NCBI GenBank assembly: GCA_902788345.1
Contig: CADAJP010000006.1
Span: forward strand, 1-64,000
Length of the DNA: 64,000 bases
Origin: an uncultured bacterium
Lineage (GTDB): Bacteria; Cyanobacteriota; Vampirovibrionia; Gastranaerophilales; Gastranaerophilaceae
Reading direction: 5' to 3'
A program made the translations under genes and the position numbers. This document shows, piece by piece, positions 34,454-43,459 of this stretch. Below the pieces are notes generated by a model. The model was not told the DNA's origin. It saw only the letters and a program-made list of their open reading frames with translations, and ran no database searches. Within the stretch, counting starts at the first letter, position 1. Each line of letters opens with the position of its first letter.

Positions 34454-34471
34454 TTGTGAAAAAAATCACGA
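34454..34471. promoter_or_regulatory. Candidate Rex (NADH-sensing repressor) box upstream of adhE
   Basis: TTGTGAAAAAAATCACGA matches the Rex consensus TTGTGAA-N4-TTCACAA at all but two of the non-spacer positions. It lies 50 bp before the adhE ATG. Rex is known to repress adhE when NADH is low in many anaerobes. It also resembles a CRP half-site pair (TGTGA-N6-TCAC), so the binding protein is not certain. No rex gene is in the window. Confidence 0.5.
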
Positions 34472-34520
34472 ATAAAATGACATGATTATGTTATCATAAT
34501 ATTTAAAAGGAGAATAAAAT

Positions 34521-37214
34521 ATGACAACAAAAAGTAAAAAAACTGTCGAAAACCTTGAAAAATCATTAAACAAATCAACGGTTGTAGATAGCATTGAGCA
34601 GTTTGAACTGCTAATCGAAAGAGTAAAAAAAGCTCAGAAAATTTATTCAACATTTACTCAGGAAAAAGTTGATGCAATTTTTAAAGCAGCTGCAACTGCT
34701 GCAGACAAAGCACGTATTCCTTTAGCTCGTATGGCTGCAGAAGAAACAGGAATGGGTGTTTTGGAAGATAAAATTATCAAAAACCATTTTGCAAGCGAAT
34801 ATATTTACAATAAACACAAAAATGCTAAGACTTGCGGTATTATAAGTGAAGATAAAGCAAACGGAACAAAAATAGTTGCAGAACCTTTAGGGATTATTGC
34901 AGGTATTATTCCTACAACAAACCCAACATCAACTGCGATATTCAAATCTTTAATTGCTTTAAAAACAAGAAATGCGATTATATTTTCACCGCACCCGAGA
35001 GCTACAAAATCAACAATAGCAGCTGCAAAGGTTGTATTGGAAGCTGCAGTTAAAGCCGGTGCTCCTGAAGATATTATCGGCTGGATTGATGTTCCGTCAA
35101 TTGAACTTTCAAATCAATTGATGCAGCATCCTGATATTGCTTGTATTTTGGCTACAGGTGGTCCGGGTATGGTCAAAGCAGCTTACTCATCAGGTAATCC
35201 TGCGTTAGGTGTCGGCCCCGGTAATACCTCCGCTGTTATTGATGAAACTGCCGATATTAAAATGGCTGTTTCTTCAATCATAATGTCAAAAACTTTTGAT
35301 AACGGTATGATTTGTGCTTCTGAACAATCAGTTGTTGTTGTTGAAGATGTTTATGAAGAAGTTAAAAAAGAATTTCAATACAGAGGTGCTTATTTAGTTT
35401 CTAAAGCTGAACAGCAAAAAATGATTGACTTGCCGTTTATTGATCCAAACAGAGGAACTGCTCATCCTGCTATTGTTGGTCAGAGCGCAGTTAAGATTGC
35501 TGAATTATCAGGTTTTGAAATTCCTGAATATTCAAAAATATTGCTTTGTGAAAGACCTTCAGTAGATTGGAATGATCCGTTCTCAAGAGAAAAATTATCT
35601 CCAATTTTAACTATGTATAAGGCAAAGAACTTTAAACAAGCAACAGAAATGGCTTACGAATTAGTATCAAAAGGCGGTGCAGGTCACACATCAGTTCTAT
35701 ATACTGATCCTAGAACATCTGAAAGAATTGATGAATACGCAGAATTAATGCCATCTTGCCGTGTATTAATTAACTCTCCATCTTCTCAGGGTGGTATTGG
35801 TGATTTGTATAACTTTAAATTAGAACCATCATTATCATTAGGTTGTGGTTCTTGGGGTGGTAATGCAGTTTCAGGTAACATTGGCGTTGAACACTTATTA
35901 AACTACAAAACAGTTGCTGAAAGGAGAGAAAATATGTTGTGGTTCAAGGTTCCTTCAAAGGTTTACTTTAAACGCGGGGCAACTGATTTGGCTCTTCGTG
36001 AATTGGCAGGCAAAAAACGTGCATTTATCGTAACTGACAGATTTTTATTCAACTCCGGTGCTGTTGATTCTATTACAAAAGTATTGGATGAAATCGGAAT
36101 TGATCATGAAATCTTCTTTGATGTTAAACCTGATCCGACATTATCAACAATCAGACAGGCAATGGATATCATTAAACCGTATGAACCTGATGTATTTATC
36201 GCATTGGGTGGTGGTTCTCCTATGGATGCTGCTAAGATTATGTGGTTGATGTATGAACAGCCTGATACTGATTTTAGTGATATTTCAATGAGATTTATGG
36301 ATATCAGAAAGAGAATTTGCTCTATTCCTGATTTGGGTAAAAAGGCTACAATGGTTGCTATCCCTACTACTTCAGGTACAGGTTCTGAAGTAACTCCGTT
36401 TGCAATCATTACAGATGATGAATCTCATGTAAAATATGCAATCGCTGATTACGCCCTAACTCCAAATATGGCAATTATCGATCCTAACTTTGTTGATGGT
36501 ATGCCAAAAGGCTTGACTTCAGCTTCTGGTATAGATGCTTTAGTTCACGCAACTGAAGCTTATGTATCTTGTATGGCAACTAACTTTACAAATTCAAATG
36601 CTTTGGAGGCTATTAAATTAGTATTCAGATATTTAGAAGCTTCTTGGAGTGAAGGAGCTAATAATCCTAAAGCAAGAGAAAAAATGCACTATGCTGCAAC
36701 AATTGCAGGTATGGCATTTGCAAATTCATTCTTGGGATTATGTCACTCAATGGCTCACAAGCTGGGTGCAATGTTCCATGTTCCGCACGGTGTAGCTAAT
36801 GCATTGTTGTTCAGACAAATAATTAAATACAATGCAGTTGACTACCCTCACAAGCAAGCTACATTCCCGCAGTATAAATTCCCTAACGCAAAAGAAAAAT
36901 ATGCACAGATTGCTGATGAGTTAGGTTTAGGCGGTAAAACTAATGATGAAAAAGTAGAATTATACATTAAAGAAGTTGACAGATTGATGAAGGCTATAAA
37001 CTTGCCAAATTCAATTAAAGACTTTGGTGTAACTGAAGAAGAATTCTATGCTAAGTTAGACGAAATGGTAGAACTTGCATTTGACGATCAATGCACAGGT
37101 GCTAACCCTGCATATCCGTTAATGAGCGATATTAAAGAAATTTATATTGATGCATTTAACGGTGTTGTAAGAGATTATTACCCTGCAAAATCTTCAAAGA
37201 AAAAATCTAAATAA
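34521..37214 (+). CDS. adhE: Bifunctional aldehyde-alcohol dehydrogenase
   Basis: 897 residues, the full fused length. The N-terminal CoA-acylating aldehyde dehydrogenase has catalytic C265 in GMICASEQS and NAD motif VGPGNTSAV. The C-terminal iron-dependent alcohol dehydrogenase has GGGSPMDAAK and metal His residues in CHSMAHKLGAMFHVPHG (about 742-762). It reduces acetyl-CoA to ethanol and re-oxidises NADH during fermentation, taking acetyl-CoA from pyruvate formate-lyase encoded further along the window. AAGGAG precedes the ATG; a candidate Rex box lies upstream and a terminator downstream. Confidence 0.97.
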   Translation: MTTKSKKTVENLEKSLNKSTVVDSIEQFELLIERVKKAQKIYSTFTQEKVDAIFKAAATAADKARIPLARMAAEETGMGVLEDKIIKNHFASEYIYNKHKNAKTCGIISEDKANGTKIVAEPLGIIAGIIPTTNPTSTAIFKSLIALKTRNAIIFSPHPRATKSTIAAAKVVLEAAVKAGAPEDIIGWIDVPSIELSNQLMQHPDIACILATGGPGMVKAAYSSGNPALGVGPGNTSAVIDETADIKMAVSSIIMSKTFDNGMICASEQSVVVVEDVYEEVKKEFQYRGAYLVSKAEQQKMIDLPFIDPNRGTAHPAIVGQSAVKIAELSGFEIPEYSKILLCERPSVDWNDPFSREKLSPILTMYKAKNFKQATEMAYELVSKGGAGHTSVLYTDPRTSERIDEYAELMPSCRVLINSPSSQGGIGDLYNFKLEPSLSLGCGSWGGNAVSGNIGVEHLLNYKTVAERRENMLWFKVPSKVYFKRGATDLALRELAGKKRAFIVTDRFLFNSGAVDSITKVLDEIGIDHEIFFDVKPDPTLSTIRQAMDIIKPYEPDVFIALGGGSPMDAAKIMWLMYEQPDTDFSDISMRFMDIRKRICSIPDLGKKATMVAIPTTSGTGSEVTPFAIITDDESHVKYAIADYALTPNMAIIDPNFVDGMPKGLTSASGIDALVHATEAYVSCMATNFTNSNALEAIKLVFRYLEASWSEGANNPKAREKMHYAATIAGMAFANSFLGLCHSMAHKLGAMFHVPHGVANALLFRQIIKYNAVDYPHKQATFPQYKFPNAKEKYAQIADELGLGGKTNDEKVELYIKEVDRLMKAINLPNSIKDFGVTEEEFYAKLDEMVELAFDDQCTGANPAYPLMSDIKEIYIDAFNGVVRDYYPAKSSKKKSK

Positions 37215-37236
37215 TCAGATTATAAATACAAATAAA

Positions 37237-37271
37237 AAATAACCTCAATATAATTATTGAGGTTATTTTTT
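37237..37271. terminator. Bidirectional terminator between adhE and nusA
   Basis: AAATAACCTCAATA pairs with TATTGAGGTTATTT, flanked by A and T runs on both sides, between the two convergent genes. Confidence 0.88.
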
Positions 37272-37308
37272 ATGTTAATTTAAGTTTTGCTTTTTGAATA
37301 TTTAAAAT

Positions 37309-38574
37309 TTATTCTTCAGCTTCGTCTTCGGAAGATTCTTCTGCAACTTCTTCCTCAGTTGCAAAATCTTCTTCGTCAACAGCACTTTGGTTCATTTCTT
37401 CTTCAATTTCCTGTTGAAGTTCTTCGGAATTCATAATATCTTCAACTTCATTTTCAGGTTCTTCTTCGTAGTTAACTTCAGAGGTGTAGCCTTGTCCTTC
37501 TGCTTCTGCTCTTTCCATTTGAGAAGCTGATTTAATGTCTATTTTCCAGTTGGTTAACTTGTGAGCAAGTCTAACATTCTGACCTTCTCTGCCGATAGCA
37601 AGTGATAATTGGTCGTCAGGAACAACTACAAGTGCTTCGTGGTTTTCTTCATCGTCAGCCATAATATCAACGGATACAACTCTTGCCGGTGAAAGTGCGT
37701 TAACGATATATTCAACCGGATCAAGTGAATATCTTACTATATCAATTTTTTCGTTTTTCAATTCGCCAACGATAGTCTGAATTCTTGAACCACGAGGTCC
37801 TATGCAGGCACCAACTGAGTCAACTTCAGGGTCGTTTGACCATACGGCAATTTTTGTTCTGTATCCTGCTTCACGCGAAATTGATTTGATTTCTACGATA
37901 TTATCTTCAATTTCAGGTACTTCAAGTTCAAATAATTCTCTTACGATTTCAGGATGTGCGTGTGAAACAATTACCTGAGGAAGTCTTGTTGTTTCTTTTA
38001 CGTTAAGTACAAAAACTCTTATTCTGTTACCCGGTTTGTAATATTCTCCCGGTATTTGTTCTTTTCTTGGCATAATTGCATCAATTTTACCGATATTTAC
38101 GATAACATTTCTTCTGTCATCAACTTTTTGGATAATACCCGTAATTAGTGTTCCTTTTTTATCAAGAAATTCATTTAATACAAGATTTCTTTCTGCTTCT
38201 CTTATTCTTTGAACAAGAACCTGATTAGCTGCCTGTGCTGCGATTCTGCCAAATTGTTCAGGTGTAACTTCTAATTTTACTTCGTCACCCAATTCAACAT
38301 CTTCGTCAATTTCTTTTGCTTCTTTGAGGGATATTTCATTTTCCGGATCTTCAACTTTTTTTACAACTGTTTTACCTTTGAAGATGCCGATTTCTCCGCC
38401 TTGCTCGTCAAGGATTGCTTCAACATTTGTAAGTTCTTTTACTCTTAAATGTTTTTTATAAGCTGCAACCATTGCATCACACAATGATGATATGATTACA
38501 TCTCTTGAAATTCCTTTTTCTCTTTCTAACTCTTCGAAAACTTCGTTTAAGTTTCCTGCTCCGATTTTAATCAT
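37309..38574 (-). CDS. nusA: Transcription elongation/termination factor NusA
   Basis: 421 residues. The N-terminal RNA polymerase-binding domain (about 1-130) is followed by S1 (about 135-200) and two KH domains (GPRGSRIQTIVGEL and IGREGQNVRLAHKLTNW). The C-terminus is an acidic, Glu-rich tail (about 365-421) instead of the repeat domains of E. coli NusA. Follows rimP by 24 bp, the usual order. The next usual genes, ylxR and infB, are absent: a terminator and the convergent adhE follow. Confidence 0.96.
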   Translation of the reverse strand: MIKIGAGNLNEVFEELEREKGISRDVIISSLCDAMVAAYKKHLRVKELTNVEAILDEQGGEIGIFKGKTVVKKVEDPENEISLKEAKEIDEDVELGDEVKLEVTPEQFGRIAAQAANQVLVQRIREAERNLVLNEFLDKKGTLITGIIQKVDDRRNVIVNIGKIDAIMPRKEQIPGEYYKPGNRIRVFVLNVKETTRLPQVIVSHAHPEIVRELFELEVPEIEDNIVEIKSISREAGYRTKIAVWSNDPEVDSVGACIGPRGSRIQTIVGELKNEKIDIVRYSLDPVEYIVNALSPARVVSVDIMADDEENHEALVVVPDDQLSLAIGREGQNVRLAHKLTNWKIDIKSASQMERAEAEGQGYTSEVNYEEEPENEVEDIMNSEELQQEIEEEMNQSAVDEEDFATEEEVAEESSEDEAEE

Positions 38575-38598
38575 GTGTTTTTATCCTTTCATTTTATC

Positions 38599-39081
38599 TT
38601 AATCAATATATAATTTTGCTGATTGAATATTCTCTTTTGGAATGTGTAATTCTTGTCCGTCATCAAATCTGAAAAATGTTAGTCCTTCGTTTGTGTCGTA
38701 GTCAACAAGTTCACCTTTGAATATTTTTTCGGTTTCGCCTTCTAAAGCTTCTTTCAGTTTTAAACTGATACGGCGTCCTTTAAAGATTATAAATTCTTTT
38801 TCTGATTTGAATTTTCGCTCTAATCCCGGTGAAGATACTTCAAGATAATATTTAACAGGGATTAATTCGTCTAAAAATGTATCAAGGCTGCGTGTTACGT
38901 TTTCGCAATCATCAAGCGTTACATCATGTTCTTTAGAATATAAAAATATTCTCAAAAACCAGCGATGATTCTCTTTTGAAAAATCAATTTCTATTGGAAC
39001 CAGGTTAAATCTCATTGCCGTATTTTCAATTAGCGGTGTGATTTTTTCAAGAATTTCCAACCTGTTTATTTCCTGTTTCAT
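38599..39081 (-). CDS. rimP: Ribosome maturation factor RimP
   Basis: 160 residues with the RimP pattern: an N-terminal alpha/beta domain (VTLDDCENVTRSLDTFLDE, and YYLEVSSPGLERKF) and a C-terminal SH3-like barrel. It helps 30S subunit maturation. Located just upstream of nusA in the same direction, as in most bacteria, which confirms the call. Confidence 0.94.
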   Translation of the reverse strand: MKQEINRLEILEKITPLIENTAMRFNLVPIEIDFSKENHRWFLRIFLYSKEHDVTLDDCENVTRSLDTFLDELIPVKYYLEVSSPGLERKFKSEKEFIIFKGRRISLKLKEALEGETEKIFKGELVDYDTNEGLTFFRFDDGQELHIPKENIQSAKLYID

Positions 39082-39103
39082 CCTTCGACCTTCCTTATTA
39101 CTG

Positions 39104-39134
39104 AAAAAAAGAACGGGGGAACCGTTCTTTTTTT
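39104..39134 (-). terminator. Rho-independent terminator after ffh
   Basis: Stem AAAAAAGAACGG/CCGTTCTTTTTT with a short GGGA loop, between the end of ffh and the start of rimP, both on the minus strand. Confidence 0.82.
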
Positions 39135-39215
39135 ACCTAAGCAATACTGCTTTTCTATAATTTTATTCTATTATATTTATCAAAGAATGTAAAGCAGTTG
39201 TGAATAAATATAAAG

Positions 39216-40601
39216 CTACTTAAATTTACGCATCATGTTCATTGCCTGAACCATTGCTTTATTTTTACCTTTTTTATCTTGCCCGAAGCCGCCAAACATT
39301 TTTTGCAATTTCCCCATTCCGCCCATCATTTGACGCATCTGTTCAAACTGTTTCACATAAAGGTTAATTGTGTGTATATCAATTCCGCAGCCTTGTGATA
39401 TTCTGCGTTTGCGACTGGTATTCATAAGCGCAGGATTTTCTCTTTCTTCAGGAGTCATACTCTGAATAAAAACTTCGATTTTTTTAAACTCTTCTTCTCC
39501 CTTATGAGAAATAAGTTCCCTGTCTTCTTTTTTTATGTTGAGTCCCGGAATCATACCTAATAATTGATCCATTGAACCAAACATCTTCATTTGTTTTTGC
39601 ATACGCAGGAAATCATTGTATGAAAATTCAGCTTTTTGCATTTGTTCCTGCATTCTTAATGCTTCTTTTTCGTCAAAAACTTCCTGGGCTCTTTCAACCA
39701 ATGAAACAATGTCGCCCATGCCAAGAATTCTTGTAACCATTCTTTCAGGATAAAAATTTTCAAGAGCATTTAATTTTTCGCCCGTACCGGTTAATTTGAC
39801 AGGTTTTCCTGTGCAATATACAACTGATAATGCCGCACCGCCCCTTGAATCGCCATCTAATTTTGTCAGAACCAAACCGGTTAAACCTATTTGTGCATCA
39901 AAATTTTCTGCAACATGTACCGCTTCTTGACCTGTCATAGAGTCAATAACAAGTAATTTTTCCTGAGGGTGAAAAATTCTGTCTATAATTAGCAGTTCTG
40001 CCATCATATCAGTATCAATCTGTAATCTGCCTGCTGTATCCAGAATCAATACGTTGAAACCATTATCTTTGGCATAATTTAAAGCAGACTGCACAATGTT
40101 TTGAACATCTTTGCTCTCAGGAATTGTGAATACCTCACATCCGATTTCTTGTCCGAGAGTTTGTAATTGAGAAATTGCGGCAGGTCTATACACATCACAT
40201 GCAACAAGCAAAGGATTTTTGCCTTCTTTTTTTAATTTTACGGCAAGTTTAGCACTTGATGTTGTTTTACCTGAGCCCTGAAGCCCAAGCATCATGATTA
40301 TTGACGGATGACCTGATAAATCAAGAGGTTTTGCTTCTTTGCCCAAAAGTTCTACAAGTTCGTCATTAACTATTTTGACAAGCTGTTGCCCCGGGTTTAC
40401 GCCGTTTAGGACATTTTCGCCTTCAGCTTTATCTTTTATTGCAGAAATAAACGCTTTTACCACACGAAGATTAACATCTGCTTCTAATAAGGCTCTGCGG
40501 ATTTCACGCAGGGCTTCTTGCATATTATCTTGTGTTAATTCAGACATTCCCTGTGTTTTTGCTATTATACTCTGCAGTTTTTCACTCAAATTATCAAACA
40601 T
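39216..40601 (-). CDS. ffh: Signal recognition particle protein Ffh
   Basis: 461 residues. The N domain and GTPase have G1 GLQGSGKTTSSAKLA, G3 DTAGRLQ and G4 TKLDGDSRGG. A Met-rich M domain follows (QMQKAEFSYNDFLRMQKQMKMFGSMDQLLGMIPG, with the RNA-binding SRKRRISQGCG segment). It delivers nascent membrane proteins to the translocon with the SRP RNA, whose gene I do not see here. The C-terminus is Met/Gly/Lys-rich, as usual. Confidence 0.97.
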   Translation of the reverse strand: MFDNLSEKLQSIIAKTQGMSELTQDNMQEALREIRRALLEADVNLRVVKAFISAIKDKAEGENVLNGVNPGQQLVKIVNDELVELLGKEAKPLDLSGHPSIIMMLGLQGSGKTTSSAKLAVKLKKEGKNPLLVACDVYRPAAISQLQTLGQEIGCEVFTIPESKDVQNIVQSALNYAKDNGFNVLILDTAGRLQIDTDMMAELLIIDRIFHPQEKLLVIDSMTGQEAVHVAENFDAQIGLTGLVLTKLDGDSRGGAALSVVYCTGKPVKLTGTGEKLNALENFYPERMVTRILGMGDIVSLVERAQEVFDEKEALRMQEQMQKAEFSYNDFLRMQKQMKMFGSMDQLLGMIPGLNIKKEDRELISHKGEEEFKKIEVFIQSMTPEERENPALMNTSRKRRISQGCGIDIHTINLYVKQFEQMRQMMGGMGKLQKMFGGFGQDKKGKNKAMVQAMNMMRKFK

Positions 40602-40656
40602 AAAATATCCCTTAAATGTGTAAATTCTTATAATATATTAGCATGAAAACAAGTAT

Positions 40657-41904
40657 TTACACACAGGAAATGTAGTTTTCAATATCTTCGTCTGTTATCA
40701 TTTCGGTTACGGCAACTAATATTTGAGTATTATTTAATTTTATACCGCCCATAATATTATTATTTTCTAATTTGCATAATAATTTATCAGCATCTTCTGT
40801 TTCAATAACAAATTCATTAAAGAAATTTCTATTTAATACTTTTATACCTTTAGATTCTAATTTTTGAGCAAGTTTATGAGCATTAAAGGTTGACAAATAC
40901 CCCGCCTGATAAAATCCTTTTTCACCCATTACGGACAAATAAAGAGTCGCGCAAAGTCCGATGAGTGCCTGATTTGAGCATATATTACTTGTTGCTTTTT
41001 CTCTTTTAATATGCTGTTCTCTTGTCTGTATTGTTAAACAAAATGCCTGTTTGCCGTCTTTGTCAACGGTTCTGCCTGCAAGTCTGCCCGGTAATTGACG
41101 CATAAATTTTTCCCTGCAGGCGATAAATCCTGCACTTGGTCCTCCAAAATTCATTGGTATTCCGAGAGTTTGAATATCTCCGACAACTATATCCGCACCG
41201 TATTCTGACGGAGGTTTTAATATCGACAGAGTTGAAACATCTGTGCAAATAATCAGCAGACATTTTTCATCTTTAACAGGTTTAATAATTTCTCCGTAAT
41301 AATCAGGTGTCTGAATCAATACACAGGAATAGTCTTCCTGATTTTGAGGAATTTCATCTACCCAATCGATTTGAATATTTTGAGGATTTGTATATGTTTC
41401 AATAACTTTTTTGTATTCGGGATTTATTGAATTTAAGACGCATGCTTTGTATTTTTTAGCGATTCTGCAAGCCATTAAAATACTTTCTGCGCATGCTGTT
41501 CCCCCGTCATATACAGTTGCGTTAGAGATATCCATTCCTGTTAAACGACAAATCATTGTCTGAAACTCATACATAATCTGCAAAGTGCCTTGTGAAATTT
41601 CAGGCTGATATGGGGTATATGCAGTGTTAAATTCAAATCTCTGTGCGATTTGATTTATACATGCAGGTATAAATTTATTATAAATTCCTCCGCCTGCAAA
41701 TGTTATATAATCAGATTTATTTTTTTGAGCAAGCTTTTTAATACGTCTTTGGGTTTCCATTTCAGAAATTCCGTCAGGAAGGTTGAGCGATTTCATTCTT
41801 ACATTTTCGGGAATTTGAGAAAACAAATCCTCAACGCATTTTACCCCTGCCATTTCACACATTTGTCTGATAGTATCTTTATCGTGTACTAAAAAGTTTT
41901 TCAT
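40657..41904 (-). CDS. gcvPA: Glycine dehydrogenase (decarboxylating) subunit 1
   Basis: 415 residues matching the N-terminal half of P-protein as found in split GcvP systems: ITFAGGGIYNKFIPACINQI, TAYTPYQPEISQGTLQIMYEFQTMICRLTGMDISNATVYDGGTACAE in outline, and GGPSAGFIACREKFMRQLPGRLAG. It would pair with GcvPB, which carries the PLP lysine; gcvPB is not in the window. Slightly shorter than the usual 440-450 residues. It follows gcvH by 7 bp. Glycine cleavage would give CO2, ammonia and a one-carbon unit, complementing the serine operon. Confidence 0.93.
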   Translation of the reverse strand: MKNFLVHDKDTIRQMCEMAGVKCVEDLFSQIPENVRMKSLNLPDGISEMETQRRIKKLAQKNKSDYITFAGGGIYNKFIPACINQIAQRFEFNTAYTPYQPEISQGTLQIMYEFQTMICRLTGMDISNATVYDGGTACAESILMACRIAKKYKACVLNSINPEYKKVIETYTNPQNIQIDWVDEIPQNQEDYSCVLIQTPDYYGEIIKPVKDEKCLLIICTDVSTLSILKPPSEYGADIVVGDIQTLGIPMNFGGPSAGFIACREKFMRQLPGRLAGRTVDKDGKQAFCLTIQTREQHIKREKATSNICSNQALIGLCATLYLSVMGEKGFYQAGYLSTFNAHKLAQKLESKGIKVLNRNFFNEFVIETEDADKLLCKLENNNIMGGIKLNNTQILVAVTEMITDEDIENYISCV

Positions 41905-41911
41905 ATCTTAA

Positions 41912-42292
41912 TTATTCCAGTTCTGATTTATAATCATCATATGTCATCAAATCTTCTGAATCTGAATTAAATGAATCAGCTTCAATTTTTATAAGCCATC
42001 CGCCTTCGTAACAATCTTCATTTAACTTTTCAGGGGAATCAACCATTTCTTCATTAACTTCTACTACTTTTCCGCCCACCGGCATATATATTTCGGATGC
42101 TGCTTTTACAGATTCAATATTTGCAAATGTTTCACCTTTTTTGAAAGTGTCATTAACTTTTGGTAATTCTAAAAATACAATATCTCCGAGCTGTTCTATT
42201 GCATAATCTGTCAAACCGATAGTGTAAACATTTCCGTCTTCTACAACATACTCGTGAGATTTTGAACAAAGCATTTCTTCAATAAAACTCAT
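41912..42292 (-). CDS. gcvH: Glycine cleavage system H protein
   Basis: 126 residues. It has the lipoyl domain with the attachment lysine in ANIESVKAASEIYMPVGG and the family N-terminus (SHEYVVEDGNVYTIGLTDYAIEQLGDIVFLELP in outline). It shuttles the aminomethyl group between P, T and L proteins. First gene of a gcvH-gcvPA transcript on the minus strand. gcvT is not adjacent. GGAG-type ribosome binding site before the ATG; no glycine riboswitch is recognisable upstream. Confidence 0.95.
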   Translation of the reverse strand: MSFIEEMLCSKSHEYVVEDGNVYTIGLTDYAIEQLGDIVFLELPKVNDTFKKGETFANIESVKAASEIYMPVGGKVVEVNEEMVDSPEKLNEDCYEGGWLIKIEADSFNSDSEDLMTYDDYKSELE

Positions 42293-42375
42293 TTGTCATA
42301 CTCCTTTTTTTAAACCTTTTCAACATAAATATATAATATAACAAAATTTATGTAAAGTGTATTAATTTCCAAATA

Positions 42376-42412
42376 AAAAATAGCCGTTATTATTGATTTA
42401 ACGGCTATTTTA
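42376..42412 (-). terminator. Rho-independent terminator after the GGGtGRT gene
   Basis: AAAATAGCCGTTA and TTAACGGCTATTTT form a stem with A and T runs on either side, between the GGGtGRT gene end and gcvH, ending the upstream minus-strand transcript. Confidence 0.85.
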
Positions 42413-42432
42413 ATTATTAAATTTTATAATAA

Positions 42433-43437
42433 TTATTTATTCATTGCCTGAGAAACAGCAACGGCACATGCAACAGTTGCACCTACCATTGGGTTGTTAC
42501 CCATACCGATAACGCCCATCATTTCAACGTGGGCAGGAACTGATGAAGAACCTGCAAATTGAGCATCACCGTGCATTCTTCCCATAGTATCTGTCATACC
42601 GTAAGAAGCAGGACCGGCAGCAACGTTGTCAGGATGAAGTGTTCTTCCTGTACCGCCGCCTGAAGCTACAGAGAAGTATTTTCTTCCGTTTTCGATAGCC
42701 CATTTCTTGTAAGTGCCTGCAACAGGGTGTTGGAAACGTGTTGGGTTAGTTGAGTTACCTGTAATAGAAACATCAACACCTTCTTTTATCATAATTGCAA
42801 CACCTTCTGATACATCATCAGCACCGTAGCATTTTACTTTTGCTCTTTCACCTTCAGAGAACGGTGTTTCTTTAACAACTTTTAATTCACCTGTTTTGTA
42901 GTTGTATTCGGTTTCAACATAAGTAAAACCGTTGATTCTTGAAATTATATAAGCAGCGTCTTTTCCTAAACCGTTCAAGATAACTCTTAAAGGTTCTTTT
43001 CTTACTTTGTCTGCGTTTCTTGCAATACCGATAGCACCTTCAGCAGCTGCAAATGATTCGTGACCTGCCAAGAAACAGAAGCATTTTGTTTCTTCTCTTA
43101 AAAGCATAGCGCCTAAATTACCATGACCTATACCAACTTGACGTCTGTCACCAACTGAACCCGGAACTGCAAATGCCTGCAAACCTAAACCGATAGCTTC
43201 AGCTGCGTCAGCTGCATTTGTGATTCCTTTTTTGATTGCAATAGCGCAACCTAATGTATAAGCCCAAGACGCATTATCAAATGCAATAGGCTGAATTCCT
43301 TTAACAATGGCATCTACATCAATGCCTTTTGATAGACATAATTCACGAGCATCTTCCAAAGATTTAAAACCATATTCAGGTAAAACTTTTTTCAAAGTAG
43401 CTTCACGTCTATCTTGTCCTTCAAATTTTACTGTCAT
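42433..43437 (-). CDS. GGGtGRT family protein, function unknown
   Basis: 334 residues. It carries the family's name-giving motif GGGTGRT at 260-266 and long conserved Gly/Ala-rich stretches (VPGSVGDRRQVGIGHGNLGAMLL, FLAGHESFAAAEGAIGIARNADKVRK). The family is conserved in anaerobes and is known only as an uncharacterised family. No signal peptide or helices. It is placed 22 bp after the NifU-like gene in the same direction; this pairing, which I recall from other genomes, suggests a job linked to an iron-sulfur cluster or a metal-dependent enzyme (inference). Confidence 0.9.
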   Translation of the reverse strand: MTVKFEGQDRREATLKKVLPEYGFKSLEDARELCLSKGIDVDAIVKGIQPIAFDNASWAYTLGCAIAIKKGITNAADAAEAIGLGLQAFAVPGSVGDRRQVGIGHGNLGAMLLREETKCFCFLAGHESFAAAEGAIGIARNADKVRKEPLRVILNGLGKDAAYIISRINGFTYVETEYNYKTGELKVVKETPFSEGERAKVKCYGADDVSEGVAIMIKEGVDVSITGNSTNPTRFQHPVAGTYKKWAIENGRKYFSVASGGGTGRTLHPDNVAAGPASYGMTDTMGRMHGDAQFAGSSSVPAHVEMMGVIGMGNNPMVGATVACAVAVSQAMNK

Positions 43438-43459
43438 TTTATTTTCCTTTTCTTTTTAA

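Noticed and set aside
42293..42375. Glycine riboswitch before gcvH
   Set aside because: The leader is short and AT-rich, without the conserved tandem aptamer structure.
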